A stretch of DNA of 64,000 nucleotides from Nostoc sp. T09. Its GTDB lineage: Bacteria; Cyanobacteriota; Cyanobacteriia; Cyanobacteriales; Nostocaceae. Each line of letters begins with the position of its first letter. Positions within the stretch are counted from its first letter, which is position 1. The notes beneath the pieces are model-generated. The model was not told the origin of the DNA, searched no databases, and saw only the letters and a list, made by a program, of their open reading frames with translations. Below, one piece after another: positions 9,350-17,702 of the stretch. A program made the translations under genes and the position numbers. The stretch is taken from NCBI RefSeq assembly GCF_002154695.1, contig NZ_MTAV01000135.1, positions 1-64,000 on the forward strand. The letters run 5' to 3'.

Positions 9350-9761
9350 GATAGTCGAGGAATAGAATCAGGCTTATGTATTCTACCTATAAGTTCTGAT
9401 AAAAGTGAATTTTTGCTATACACCTAACCAAACGCCGTAAATCCAGTTAGTACCTCAATGCATTTGTAATTGGATGAACTACAGTTGTTCACAATCAACT
9501 ATCAAAATGCTGATTTACAGCAGTCTTTATGTATTTAGACCAGGTGCTGATATCTGTATTTCTTTGTTTGCGCCTACCTTCCGGGAAGCCAAGAATGTGG
9601 GTGAGACGCCGACCCTACAATAAATTATAGATAGGCTAAGCCAGAAAAATTAGGAAAATTGTGATTGTGGATTTGGGATTGAAAATTGGTAATTATTCCG
9701 AGTTTTTAACCTGTTTCCCGTTTTCCATTGTCCAATTATGATATATCAAATCTGAAATTGT
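9350..9761. other. Intergenic region with dispersed repeat fragments
   Basis: 412 bases between aroC and the methyltransferase, which diverge from it. It includes a segment with GGGTGAGACGCCGACCC (near 9599-9616) and ATTTGGGATTG (near 9672), both resembling dispersed cyanobacterial repeat debris. No ORF with coding character is visible. Confidence 0.45.
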
Positions 9762-10970
9762 ATGGATTCTAATCCGGTGCTGTGTGCGGCCATAGCCTCT
9801 GTGATTGCCACAAATCCTCAACAGCGAATCACTTTTGCTGAATTTATGGACATGGTGTTATATCACCCTGAACATGGTTACTATTCCAGCAATGCCGTAA
9901 AACTTGGGTTTGAGGGTGGTGATTTTTTCACTTCTGTCCACCTTGGCCAAGACTTTGGTGAATTACTAGCGGAACAATTTCTCCAAATGTGGGAGATTTT
10001 AGGGCGGCCTGAGACCTTTTGCCTGGTAGAAATGGGAGCAGGTCAAGGATTGTTGGCCTCGCATATCCTCAAGTACTGTCAGCAGCAGTACCCGGATTTT
10101 TTCGCTGTTTTAGAATATCTAATTGTCGAGAAATCCCCATCTCTTAGGCAAGAACAGCAGCAACGCTTACAAGATTTTTCTGTACGTTGGTGCAATCTAG
10201 AGGAAATACCACTCAATTCCATTACAGGTTGCTTTTTCTCTAATGAATTGGTGGATGCTTTGCCAGTACATCAGTTTATTTTAGAAGCGGGGAAATTGCG
10301 AGAAATTTATGTGACAACATCAAAAGAGCAGGGAATTAAGGGAGAAACTGACTCTAGTCTCGCTGCTACTATGTCATCATTTGTGGAAGTCACAGGAGAA
10401 CTTTCTACTCCCCGATTGGTTGAATATTTGGATTTAGTGGGAATTGATTTTGCTCAAAGTGGTTATACAGATGGCTACCGTAGTGAAATCAATTTAGCGG
10501 CTCTAGATTGGTTGAGTATAGTGGCAGACCGCTTGCAGTGCGGGTATGTGTTAACAATTGATTATGGCTACCCTGCCAGTCGTTACTATAACCCCAGGCG
10601 ATCGCAAGGAACCTTAAAGTGTTATTACCACCATCGCCACCACGACAACCCTTATATCAATATCGGCCAGCAAGATATTACAGCCCATGTTGATTTTACT
10701 GCTTTGGAACGATGGGGCGATCGCTGCGGTTTAGATAAAGTGGGTTTTACCCAGCAGGGATTATTTTTGATGGCGTTAGGCTTGGGAAGTCGCATTGCTG
10801 CTCTTTCTTACCAAGAACAATCTATTTCGCAGTTGTTGCAGCGCCGAGAGTCACTGCACGAACTCCTCAATCCTCTGGGACTAGGTGGCTTTGGTGTTTT
10901 AGTTCAAAGCAAAGGCTTAAAGGGAAAACAACTGTCTCAACCGCTAAAAGGATTGATTGTGCCAGAGTAA
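9762..10970 (+). CDS. MidA/NDUFAF7-like class I SAM-dependent methyltransferase
   Basis: 402-residue protein of the DUF185 family. The first SAM-binding motif is LVEMGAGQGLLASHIL (near residue 90), followed by FFSNELVDALPVHQF, a signature of the family. In mitochondria the relative NDUFAF7/MidA methylates an arginine of a complex I core subunit; cyanobacteria carry the related NDH-1 complex, so an analogous role is possible but is inference. The N-terminal ITFAEFMDMVLYHPEHGYYS segment is also typical. Cytoplasmic. No operon partner is evident; a 31-codon membrane ORF follows 102 bases downstream. Confidence 0.9.
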   Translation: MDSNPVLCAAIASVIATNPQQRITFAEFMDMVLYHPEHGYYSSNAVKLGFEGGDFFTSVHLGQDFGELLAEQFLQMWEILGRPETFCLVEMGAGQGLLASHILKYCQQQYPDFFAVLEYLIVEKSPSLRQEQQQRLQDFSVRWCNLEEIPLNSITGCFFSNELVDALPVHQFILEAGKLREIYVTTSKEQGIKGETDSSLAATMSSFVEVTGELSTPRLVEYLDLVGIDFAQSGYTDGYRSEINLAALDWLSIVADRLQCGYVLTIDYGYPASRYYNPRRSQGTLKCYYHHRHHDNPYINIGQQDITAHVDFTALERWGDRCGLDKVGFTQQGLFLMALGLGSRIAALSYQEQSISQLLQRRESLHELLNPLGLGGFGVLVQSKGLKGKQLSQPLKGLIVPE

Positions 10971-11072
10971 AAGTAAGTGAAAAGTTAAAACTCTATTAAT
11001 GCCGTATTAGTCTCAATAGACTAACGTAACACTGTTACAGTGACAACTAAAAACCTAAGGAAATCAAAAATT

Positions 11073-11168
11073 ATGAGTACCCATGACTTGTTAATGCTAG
11101 TGACACTACTCACTCCTGGTATCTTACTGTCAGTTTTAATTCTGGCAACTTTTGCCGCAGGTGGCTAA
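11073..11168 (+). CDS. Small single-helix membrane protein (31 aa)
   Basis: Short ORF with an AAGGA ribosome site at 11056-11060, 12 bases ahead of the ATG. The product begins MSTHDLLMLVTLL and ends LILATFAAGG, with one uninterrupted hydrophobic helix over residues 6-28. Size and character resemble the single-helix subunits of photosynthetic and respiratory complexes, but it does not match the PsbM, PsbT, PetN, PetG, PsaM or Psb30 sequences I know. Function unknown. It is followed by a 14-bp tandem duplication (11192-11219), which suggests the gene ends where expected. Confidence 0.6.
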   Translation: MSTHDLLMLVTLLTPGILLSVLILATFAAGG

Positions 11169-11191
11169 TACCATATCTAGGAGTTAATAGT

Positions 11192-11219
11192 CAGTAAACA
11201 GTTATCAGTAAACAGTTAT
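11192..11219. repeat. 14-bp perfect tandem duplication
   Basis: CAGTAAACAGTTAT occurs twice without a gap; each unit is itself close to two heptamers. It is intergenic, upstream of the dehydrogenase gene, and fits the STRR class typical of heterocystous cyanobacteria. Confidence 0.8.
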
Positions 11220-11313
11220 CTCTGGATACTGATAACTAAATATTCAATTCAAAAGATGGAAACGCGATGTCTAAGACAGGCTTCGCCTACGCTGTACCAA
11301 AGGAACATAAACA

Positions 11314-12192
11314 ATGAAGGTGGCATTTCTGGGAACTGGACTGATGGGGCTACCGATGGCTCAAAGGCTATTAGCAGCAAATATAGAGTTAGTTGCCTAC
11401 AACCGCACCCCAGAAAAATTAGCACCACTACAAGCAGCTGGTGCAGAAATTGCGACACATCCCCGCTATGCAATTCGCGCTGCTGATTGCATAATCCTGA
11501 TGCTCACAAATGCTGCTGCTATTTATAGTGTGTTGCTTTCAGATACCTCGTGGCGAACTCTCTCAGGACGCACCGTCATCCAAATGGGGACAATTACTCC
11601 CACAGAAAGCCAAGAAATTCGAGATTCCGTGGTATCCGCTGGTGGTGAGTATCTAGAAGCGCCAGTTTTAGGAAGTATTCCCGAAGCACAAGCTGGCAAA
11701 CTAATTGTCATGGTAGGCGCTCACGAAGAGCAATTTCAGCGCCACTTAAATTTACTACAACATTTTGGCCCAGAGCCTCGATTAGTAGGGCCTGTAGGTG
11801 CTGCGGCATCCATTAAACTGGCGCTAAATCAACTAATTGCTTCCCTGACAACTAGCTTTTCTCTGAGTCTAGCTTTTGTCCAGCGTCAGAATATTGACGT
11901 GGAAGCATTTATGCAAATCCTGCGCGAAAGTACGCTTTACGCTCCTACTTTTGATAAAAAACTGTCACGAATGTTAGATGGCAATTTTGCCAATCCGAAT
12001 TTTCCCACTAAACATTTGGTGAAAGATACAGACTTATTTATCAATGAAGCTAAAGCGGTTGATTTAGATGTTAGTAGTATTAAAGGTGTCAGGCAAATCT
12101 TGCAAGCAGCGATGAAGATGTCCTTCGCTAATGATGATTACTCATCAGTATTTTATGCAATTAAAGCATGGGAAGAAGGACGGTGGGAGTAG
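11314..12192 (+). CDS. NAD(P)-dependent beta-hydroxyacid dehydrogenase
   Basis: 292-residue oxidoreductase of the 3-hydroxyisobutyrate dehydrogenase superfamily. The dinucleotide site is FLGTGLMGLPMAQRL at the N-terminus (GxGxxG). The substrate-binding segment APVLGSIPEAQAGKL (near 112-126) and the catalytic-Lys region SIKLALNQLIAS (near 168) are present, with an all-alpha C-terminal half. Members reduce glyoxylate or succinic semialdehyde, or act on tartronate semialdehyde or hydroxyisobutyrate; I cannot choose among these. The ribosome site AAGGA (11300-11304) precedes the ATG at a good distance. Confidence 0.9.
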   Translation: MKVAFLGTGLMGLPMAQRLLAANIELVAYNRTPEKLAPLQAAGAEIATHPRYAIRAADCIILMLTNAAAIYSVLLSDTSWRTLSGRTVIQMGTITPTESQEIRDSVVSAGGEYLEAPVLGSIPEAQAGKLIVMVGAHEEQFQRHLNLLQHFGPEPRLVGPVGAAASIKLALNQLIASLTTSFSLSLAFVQRQNIDVEAFMQILRESTLYAPTFDKKLSRMLDGNFANPNFPTKHLVKDTDLFINEAKAVDLDVSSIKGVRQILQAAMKMSFANDDYSSVFYAIKAWEEGRWE

Positions 12193-12340
12193 CGCGAAAT
12201 AGTAAGCTGTTAGACATTGAATTGCTAGATTTGTCTAAAAATATGCAATTTTAATGTGTATCAGCTTGCTAATCATGAAATATGAAAGTTTTTTATTAAA
12301 TTTAAGTACTGTATTTCTATCAATTTAGTGTAGAATTTTG

Positions 12341-13075
12341 ATGGGTAGCAATGTGTATAAACTTTTTGACATGAATTTAAGTTTTTTGAGAAAACATCCA
12401 CTGCTATTTGTCATAATTATTTGCTTTGGGATTTTTTTTCCTGGTACAGTAGTTGCTGCAAAGTTAAAATTATATTTAGCTGCTCATAACTCTAGTCCAT
12501 TACAATTAGTAAATTCCCAAGCTATTACTATCGCTGATCAACAAATACCTGTAGATAAATTACTAAAATTGATCCAGCAGCGATTGCTAATTGCACATGA
12601 TGTGGCCCGTTGGAAATGGAATCATAAACGTCCTATTGAGGATCTAAAGCGTGAACAAGAGTTACTATTGGAAGTTAGGCTACAAGCAAAAAAGTATCGT
12701 CTAAAACCCGATATAATTGCAGGATTTTTTCAAGCACAAATAGAAGCAGGAAAACTCATCCAAACAGATGATTTTCAAAACTGGCAAAAGCAAGGAATTA
12801 AATCTTTTTCTAACGTGCCAGACTTAAACCAGGCATTAAGACCATCGTTAAATAAATTAAATAAAGAATTTCTCTTTGCTTTAACAGAACTGACTCCTGT
12901 TATGGGTTGTCCACAGATCAGGGAATTAATTCATGCACGTTCCCAGGTGATTATTCAAGGACGTGGTATTGATCAACATGTGCAGAGCCTAGCAATTTCA
13001 CCACTCCTGCAATTTAAAAGTGGTTCTTGCACAGTTGTTTCCAAAGTTGATCGGGCTAGCAACACCCGTAACTAG
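12341..13075 (+). CDS. aroQ: Secreted AroQ-gamma type chorismate mutase
   Basis: About 244 residues, converting chorismate to prephenate. An N-terminal hydrophobic segment (FVIIICFGIFFPGTVVAA) looks like a signal peptide. The helical core has a Q-RL-IAHDVARWKW segment, then RPIEDLKREQELL, then LKPDIIAGFFQAQIEAGKLI, matching the order of active-site helices in the secreted AroQ-gamma enzymes of mycobacteria and enterobacteria. Two Cys residues in the C-terminal part (MGCPQIR and SGSCTVV) could form a disulfide, consistent with export. The start may instead be the ATG at 12371, which gives a shorter leader. Neither has a clear ribosome site. The gene is convergent with the NACHT gene. Confidence 0.82.
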   Translation: MGSNVYKLFDMNLSFLRKHPLLFVIIICFGIFFPGTVVAAKLKLYLAAHNSSPLQLVNSQAITIADQQIPVDKLLKLIQQRLLIAHDVARWKWNHKRPIEDLKREQELLLEVRLQAKKYRLKPDIIAGFFQAQIEAGKLIQTDDFQNWQKQGIKSFSNVPDLNQALRPSLNKLNKEFLFALTELTPVMGCPQIRELIHARSQVIIQGRGIDQHVQSLAISPLLQFKSGSCTVVSKVDRASNTRN

Positions 13076-13142
13076 CTAGATGAGGAGTATGAGAATCATT
13101 GGAATCTTCAACATAGAAGTAAATCTTTAGCTCTTTTATAGT

Positions 13143-14633
13143 CTAAATGTCTTTAGCAACTAAGTATTCTTGAAAAGTAATATGAGAAAAAGAGTAAATA
13201 CCTCTTGCTCTCTCAACCAATAAACCATTTTGATATTCAATAGACTTTAGAAACCCTTCACTATCAATTTCTTCTAAAAAATCCAAATTTTTTTGGTCCT
13301 GAGCTAAGCTACGAATGTATTCGGTAATCTGCTTTTCAATAGCTTCTTGCTTGAAGAAATACTCACCTATTTCCCAATATTTTCTGGCAAGTTCGCTCAA
13401 TAATTCTTGTGTTTGTCGTCGAGAAAGTTGCTGATAAATCCCATCTCGTTGAATATGACGCTGGTCATCCCATTGTTTAAGCAATATATTCAATGCCTCT
13501 TGATAAATTTCAGATTTAATTCTGGTAAAATCTGCTATTTTTTCAAAAAATAAACATAAAAAACTTAATAATAAGGGATTAGTCGCTAGTTCTTTCAGCG
13601 ATTGATTTTCTTGTAGCTTTTGTAAAAAATCTTGCGCTTTGATCGCTGCTTTTTCCTGAAACCACTTGATTACAAATTCAGTAATCTGTTGGTCATCAAA
13701 ATCGGCAATTTCTACTTCTGCAAATTGTTCAAAGATATAATTAGCTGCGGCAACTCGGCAGGTAATAACAAAGGAATTAGCATAAAATCGCGTTGTAAAC
13801 CTGCGAATTTCCTGCACAACTCGGTTAAAATCGGCATCCCTAACTTGATCTAACCCATCTAATAAAACGATTGTATGCCCTTGAGTGAGAAGGGTTAGCG
13901 CTGCATTTGGAACAACCCCACAATCTTCAAACTGTTCTGTAATGTACTCTAGTAAGTTTGGTTGCTCTCTAACCTCTGCAAAGTCTTTAAGATCAATAAA
14001 TATAGGGACGCGATCGCTTCGATACTCACCCAAGTTACACTGAATTGCCAGCCATTTTAAAAATATTGTCTTCCCTATTCCTGGTTTCCCTAAAATCATC
14101 AATTTGTCGTAGCGTTCTACGGCTTCTAGGGCTGGCCAGCGCGGTTGTTCTAGAATACCCAAATTAAAACAGTTAAACTTCTTAGGGTTAAAATCCCGTA
14201 CTATCTCCGCAATATCCAGCCGCCTGCGTCCAGCCACCCGTTCCAAAATATTGACATGAGTGTAGATAGTATCCAGCCTTCTTGGACGTTCCATATCTAG
14301 CACCCGGATGACACCACAACGCCTTTGAATGCTGTCATGAACTTTTTCACGGACATTCTGCACCAAACTCTGAATTTGGCTAACGCTGGCTGGCTGTTCT
14401 TCATTGGGGAAGGATGAGGAAATGATAATTTCTTCCCAATTCAGGTTGAGCTTTTCGCAAATTGTGACAAAAATGTAGCGGTCAACTGGTTTGCCTTGAA
14501 AAAACTTGGTAACTGGCTGACGGCTAATGCCTAGTTCTCCGGCTAACCCTTGCTGTGTCAAGGAATTACGGATCAGGGCAGCTTCGGCTTTACTAATTCC
14601 CTTGGCCGATGCCTGAAGCGATCGCCTAGTCAT
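13143..14633 (-). CDS. HTH-NACHT NTPase, short form
   Basis: 496-residue STAND ATPase. Residues about 12-70 form an Xre-like helix-turn-helix (LTQQGLAGELGISRQPVTKF). The NACHT domain has Walker A GKPGIGKT (182-189) and Walker B TIVLLDGLDQV (254-264), then the sensor-1 segment FVITCRVA and the winged-helix part ending FSHITFQEYLVAKDI at the C-terminus. NACHT proteins use nucleotide-controlled oligomerisation; several bacterial ones protect against phage, others regulate transcription. Unusually, it stops right after the FQEY motif, where relatives usually continue into a sensor region. It is divergent from the Xre/RES pair, and 203 bases of shared upstream DNA hold direct and inverted repeats. 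Confidence 0.9.
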   Translation of the reverse strand: MTRRSLQASAKGISKAEAALIRNSLTQQGLAGELGISRQPVTKFFQGKPVDRYIFVTICEKLNLNWEEIIISSSFPNEEQPASVSQIQSLVQNVREKVHDSIQRRCGVIRVLDMERPRRLDTIYTHVNILERVAGRRRLDIAEIVRDFNPKKFNCFNLGILEQPRWPALEAVERYDKLMILGKPGIGKTIFLKWLAIQCNLGEYRSDRVPIFIDLKDFAEVREQPNLLEYITEQFEDCGVVPNAALTLLTQGHTIVLLDGLDQVRDADFNRVVQEIRRFTTRFYANSFVITCRVAAANYIFEQFAEVEIADFDDQQITEFVIKWFQEKAAIKAQDFLQKLQENQSLKELATNPLLLSFLCLFFEKIADFTRIKSEIYQEALNILLKQWDDQRHIQRDGIYQQLSRRQTQELLSELARKYWEIGEYFFKQEAIEKQITEYIRSLAQDQKNLDFLEEIDSEGFLKSIEYQNGLLVERARGIYSFSHITFQEYLVAKDI

Positions 14634-14836
14634 TACCTCTATCTAAAATTATTTTGTGATTTATATAGCTACTTTAGCAAAAAGTCATACACATCTCATG
14701 CAAAAGTCATACTTAAATCACTCTCAAGAATGATTGTAAAACATACATGAGAGTGCGAATCTATAGATCTAGGTATTTGACATCTCTTACATGAAGAAGT
14801 AAATTATTATGTTAAGTGGTCGGTTTAGGAGGGATT
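14634..14836. promoter_or_regulatory. Divergent regulatory region with direct and inverted repeats
   Basis: Region between the HTH-NACHT gene and the Xre-type antitoxin gene. It holds two near-identical direct repeats, GCAAAAAGTCATAC (14677-14690) and GCAAAAGTCATAC (14700-14712), and an inverted repeat of CACTCTCA (14719-14726) with TGAGAGTG (14748-14755). A plus-strand TTGACA (14777-14782) with TAAATT 17 bases later could drive the antitoxin. Both flanking genes encode HTH proteins, so operator function is plausible. Confidence 0.55.
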
Positions 14837-15454
14837 ATGAGCGAAATTAACGTCTCAATTGATGCTCCTTCCGGAAAACATGTTATGAAACAAGCACTAG
14901 AGCGAATCGCACTAGAATTTCAGGATTATCTCAATTCTCTACAACCTGAGGAGATTAAATGTTTAGCAGAAAGATTGGCTCCTACTCATACTAAGCCAAA
15001 GTATTCTCAAGCTGAACTTGACTTTGCTGCCAAACTTGGTGCCGATCAAATCAGTGATGAAGAGCATAGTAAATTAGAACTTGCTGCGCTGACGAGAAAT
15101 TTTAGGTGGAGACAAGAATTACTTAAATCTTCATTAACAGCACCGCAAGTAGCCGATTTATTGAATACAACCCGTCAGACACCACACGATCGCTTAAAAA
15201 AGAATAGCTTAATTGCTGTTCAAGATAACGGAGTCTGGAAATTTCCCATTTGGCAATTCGATCCTGAGGGGCCAGATGGTGTAGTCGCTGGGCTACCAGA
15301 TGTTTTAAAAGCTCTGAATGTTCCTGCTTTCTCAAAAATAAGTTGGCTGACTCGACCAAACAACGCTTTAAATGGTCTAACCCCTATAGAAGCCTTGAAG
15401 TTTGGGCAAATAGATGACGTAATTGCCGAAGCCAGGACTGTAGGAGTTTTGTAG
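14837..15454 (+). CDS. Xre/MbcA/ParS-like antitoxin of a RES toxin
   Basis: 205-residue protein. The C-terminal 45 residues (WLTRPNNALNGLTPIEAL, then FGQIDDVIAEA) are the DUF2384-type toxin-binding domain of antitoxins paired with RES toxins. A central HTH-like segment (LTAPQVADLLNTTRQTPHDRL) should bind the operator. The N-terminal 80 residues are an extension I do not recognise. The start is chosen at ATG 14837 because AGGAGGG (14827-14833) lies just ahead; an in-frame GTG at 14816 is less likely. The cognate RES toxin lies downstream on the same strand, after an unusual gap of about 450 bases. Confidence 0.85.
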   Translation: MSEINVSIDAPSGKHVMKQALERIALEFQDYLNSLQPEEIKCLAERLAPTHTKPKYSQAELDFAAKLGADQISDEEHSKLELAALTRNFRWRQELLKSSLTAPQVADLLNTTRQTPHDRLKKNSLIAVQDNGVWKFPIWQFDPEGPDGVVAGLPDVLKALNVPAFSKISWLTRPNNALNGLTPIEALKFGQIDDVIAEARTVGVL

Positions 15455-15905
15455 AAGTCTGTTAGACAACAAATCATGCAGAAGAATCAATGCGAGGACG
15501 CGGGGAAATTTTCATTCTCCGCGTCCCCTTGTCTTCTTCACAAATATCTCAGTATAAATCCTGGCAACAAATCTACTGATTGATTGACAAAAGTTACAAG
15601 AGCTACACTTTTATAGATAAAAATGTCCGGAAACACGTAGCTGACTCTTGAATTTTGCTGTAAATATAGTTTTTATGTACTAGTACAGCACGGCAAAAAT
15701 CAAGCTACTATTCAGAATATACGAAAAGCCTAAGTAATCAGCTTTTTGCAGTTGACGAAAAGTTTTCAGAAAGGTTAACCCAATCTCAAAAACTTTTCCA
15801 GACGATTTTGAATTCCGTACACTAGCACTTGTTGACAGACACCGTAAAAGTCTGGAACATCAAGTATTCCTATTTTGTCAGTCAACCAGATGAGGAGTGA
15901 TAAAG
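15455..15905. other. Long gap between antitoxin and RES toxin genes
   Basis: About 450 bases with no ORF of coding character where these two genes normally abut. It contains a terminator-like hairpin (15496-15526), a diverged inverted repeat of CTTGAATTTTGCTG with CGGCAAAAATCAAG around 15651-15704, and a TTGACA near 15833 that may start a separate toxin transcript. Confidence 0.6.
15496..15526 (+). terminator. Terminator-like hairpin after the antitoxin gene
   Basis: GGACGCGGGGA pairs with TCTCCGCGTCC (11 bp with one G-T) around a 9-base loop, followed by a pyrimidine-rich CCTTGTCTTCTTC. It also resembles a dispersed cyanobacterial repeat. If active, it separates antitoxin and toxin transcription. 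Confidence 0.5.
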
Positions 15906-16568
15906 GTGGTCAAACTAATTGTCCCGCCACCTCGCTTTGGCAGGCCAAAACCAAAATTTTATAGCTTGAAAAAGGGCACGGAACTTTTGCGAATTTTCCG
16001 GACAGACTTTGGTACTACTGCGCTGAGCTTTCGGGTGTGGGGTCCACTTTATCGTTTCGATCATCATCGTGGCAACTTTCCCAGTTTTTCCTACGAGCCG
16101 CTCGATTATCAACAAGCCATTGATCGAGAACGTGGTATATACTACCTTGCACCAAAACTTTCCAGTTGTCTAGTAGAAGTTTTTGGCGATCTCGGTTGTA
16201 TAGAAATTACCGACCAACAAATTGCGATCGTTACTGCTACTAGGGATTTAAAATTATTAGATCTACGGGGTACGGGTGCGATGCGGGCTGGTGCGAACGA
16301 AGCCACCCTAGCCAAGACAGAAAAGCGTTCCCTGAGTCAAGCTTGGTCGCGCTATTTTTATGAGCAGCCAGCAATTTACACCCAAATTCATGGGTTAATT
16401 TATTGCAATGCTCATAATAATGAAGATGCGATCGCTATCTATGAACGTGCAGAACATTTCTTCAACTGTAGACCAGAAAATGTATTACCGCTCAAACACG
16501 AATTGTTACGGGGTCCGATTTTAAAAGCAGCAGATGAGAATAATTTAGAAGTCATACCCTATTGGTAA
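15906..16568 (+). CDS. RES-domain toxin
   Basis: About 220-residue RES-family protein. The family is named for conserved Arg, Glu and Ser residues; candidates here are the Arg of RIFR, the Glu of SSCLVEVFGD within the YYLAPKLSSCLVEVF segment, and the Ser of LSQAWSRYF. Characterised RES toxins degrade NAD+ and arrest growth. GAGGAG at 15892-15897 is spaced well for a GTG start at 15906; a GTG at 15897 in the same frame overlaps that site and is less likely. The partner antitoxin is at 14837, an unusually long way upstream. A strong terminator follows. Confidence 0.87.
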   Translation: MVKLIVPPPRFGRPKPKFYSLKKGTELLRIFRTDFGTTALSFRVWGPLYRFDHHRGNFPSFSYEPLDYQQAIDRERGIYYLAPKLSSCLVEVFGDLGCIEITDQQIAIVTATRDLKLLDLRGTGAMRAGANEATLAKTEKRSLSQAWSRYFYEQPAIYTQIHGLIYCNAHNNEDAIAIYERAEHFFNCRPENVLPLKHELLRGPILKAADENNLEVIPYW

Positions 16569-16591
16569 TTCTGGTTAACGCAAATGCCCGT

Positions 16592-16614
16592 AAGGGCGGG
16601 AATTTCCCGCCCTT
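16592..16614 (+). terminator. Intrinsic terminator after the RES gene
   Basis: AAGGGCGGGAA pairs perfectly with TTCCCGCCCTT, followed by TACTTTAC. It lies 23 bases after the RES stop codon and separates that gene from the membrane protein gene at 16667. Confidence 0.75.
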
Positions 16615-16666
16615 TACTTTACAAGAATTTCTATATCACTATCATTAACTGAATCGTTATAAAAAT

Positions 16667-17584
16667 ATGATTGGCAAATCAGATCAAGAGCTAGCTAACA
16701 ACCAGATTTCTAGGGAAGCAGTGGATTGGTTGCTTAGACGAATCATTCACATCCCTAAAAACTGGTTAATTATTAGTAGTCTTTTTATCCTTCTCAGTAC
16801 CTTTCAAGTAACTGGCGGTGAAAAATTAACGTTTAAATTTGAAGTAACAAATACAACAGCCGTTTTTTTAGCGCTAATCTGGCTACCATCTCTACTAAAA
16901 ATAATTGCTTTAACGGGAGGAGCTATCAAGACGCCAGCAGGGGAAATTACTGGCTCTAGTATGATGCCGATGCTACAGTCATTAACTGGCGATACCCTAG
17001 GATTTTTGATTGAGCATACTAAGCTAGCAGAAGATGTTGCACCGCCACAACAACAGCTAGAAATGCGGCAAATGCGCCATGAATGGCAGAAAGCTTATGC
17101 ATCACGGGTGCCTTCGTCGGAAGCACGAAAACAAATTGAGAGCTTAAGCCAACGTTATAAAGAACTCAGAAGTTCCTTACCACGAGGAGCAAAACGCACA
17201 TTTGAGATGGAGTCTATTGCCGGTAGGATGCGTGCTCTAGCACCAGAAGTGAATTTTTCTGAACAAGATGTAAATAATCTGATCAAATCCAATGATCAAG
17301 GTAAGCGATTACTAGGACTTTCTGTAACAGAATGGTCTGGAGATTCGACTTATTTTTATGCAGTACTCAATATCATTAATAGTTCGGAAACAGCCTTTGA
17401 GCAGACTTGTGCATTACGAGCTGCGGAGAAGATGGTAACTAAACTCAATGTTCAACAGAAAAAAGACTTGCACTCAGTACTGCTACATCAACGCAATTTC
17501 AATGAAGCGGAAAAGTGTTGGATTAGGCCTAATTCTAATCGTTGGGCATTGAGCGATCGCATTTTGACAGCCTTAGAACAATAG
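16667..17584 (+). CDS. Two-helix membrane protein of unknown function
   Basis: 305-residue protein that I do not recognise. Two hydrophobic segments lie near residues 33-48 (WLIISSLFILLSTFQV) and 63-85 (AVFLALIWLPSLLKIIALTG), linked by a short extracytoplasmic loop. After them comes GGAIKTPAGEI, then a long charged helical region (about 120-215) and a C-terminal all-helical part (about 215-305) resembling HEAT-like repeats. The layout of two helices plus a cytoplasmic helical domain is shared by cyanobacterial membrane proteins near signalling or defence genes. No catalytic motif is visible. It has its own transcript, judging from the terminator upstream. Confidence 0.7.
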   Translation: MIGKSDQELANNQISREAVDWLLRRIIHIPKNWLIISSLFILLSTFQVTGGEKLTFKFEVTNTTAVFLALIWLPSLLKIIALTGGAIKTPAGEITGSSMMPMLQSLTGDTLGFLIEHTKLAEDVAPPQQQLEMRQMRHEWQKAYASRVPSSEARKQIESLSQRYKELRSSLPRGAKRTFEMESIAGRMRALAPEVNFSEQDVNNLIKSNDQGKRLLGLSVTEWSGDSTYFYAVLNIINSSETAFEQTCALRAAEKMVTKLNVQQKKDLHSVLLHQRNFNEAEKCWIRPNSNRWALSDRILTALEQ

Positions 17585-17702
17585 CCAATTTACAAAGAAA
17601 GGAGAGGGCACAAAGAAAGAAGGATTAATGTTGGGAAATACTAACCCAACAACGCTACAAGCTGAATTTCAAAGTATAGCTCACCGTTGTCTCCAAACGA
17701 GC

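Noticed and set aside
13081-13142. Continuation of the NACHT gene past its stop
   Set aside because: Reading on past the TAG gives about 27 codons (TIKELKIYFYVED and so on) with no resemblance to a NACHT C-terminal domain, so a simple nonsense truncation is not supported.
15640-15720. Possible MITE between antitoxin and RES toxin
   Set aside because: The inverted arms (14 bp) have two mismatches, and no target duplication is visible, so I list it only as an inverted repeat.
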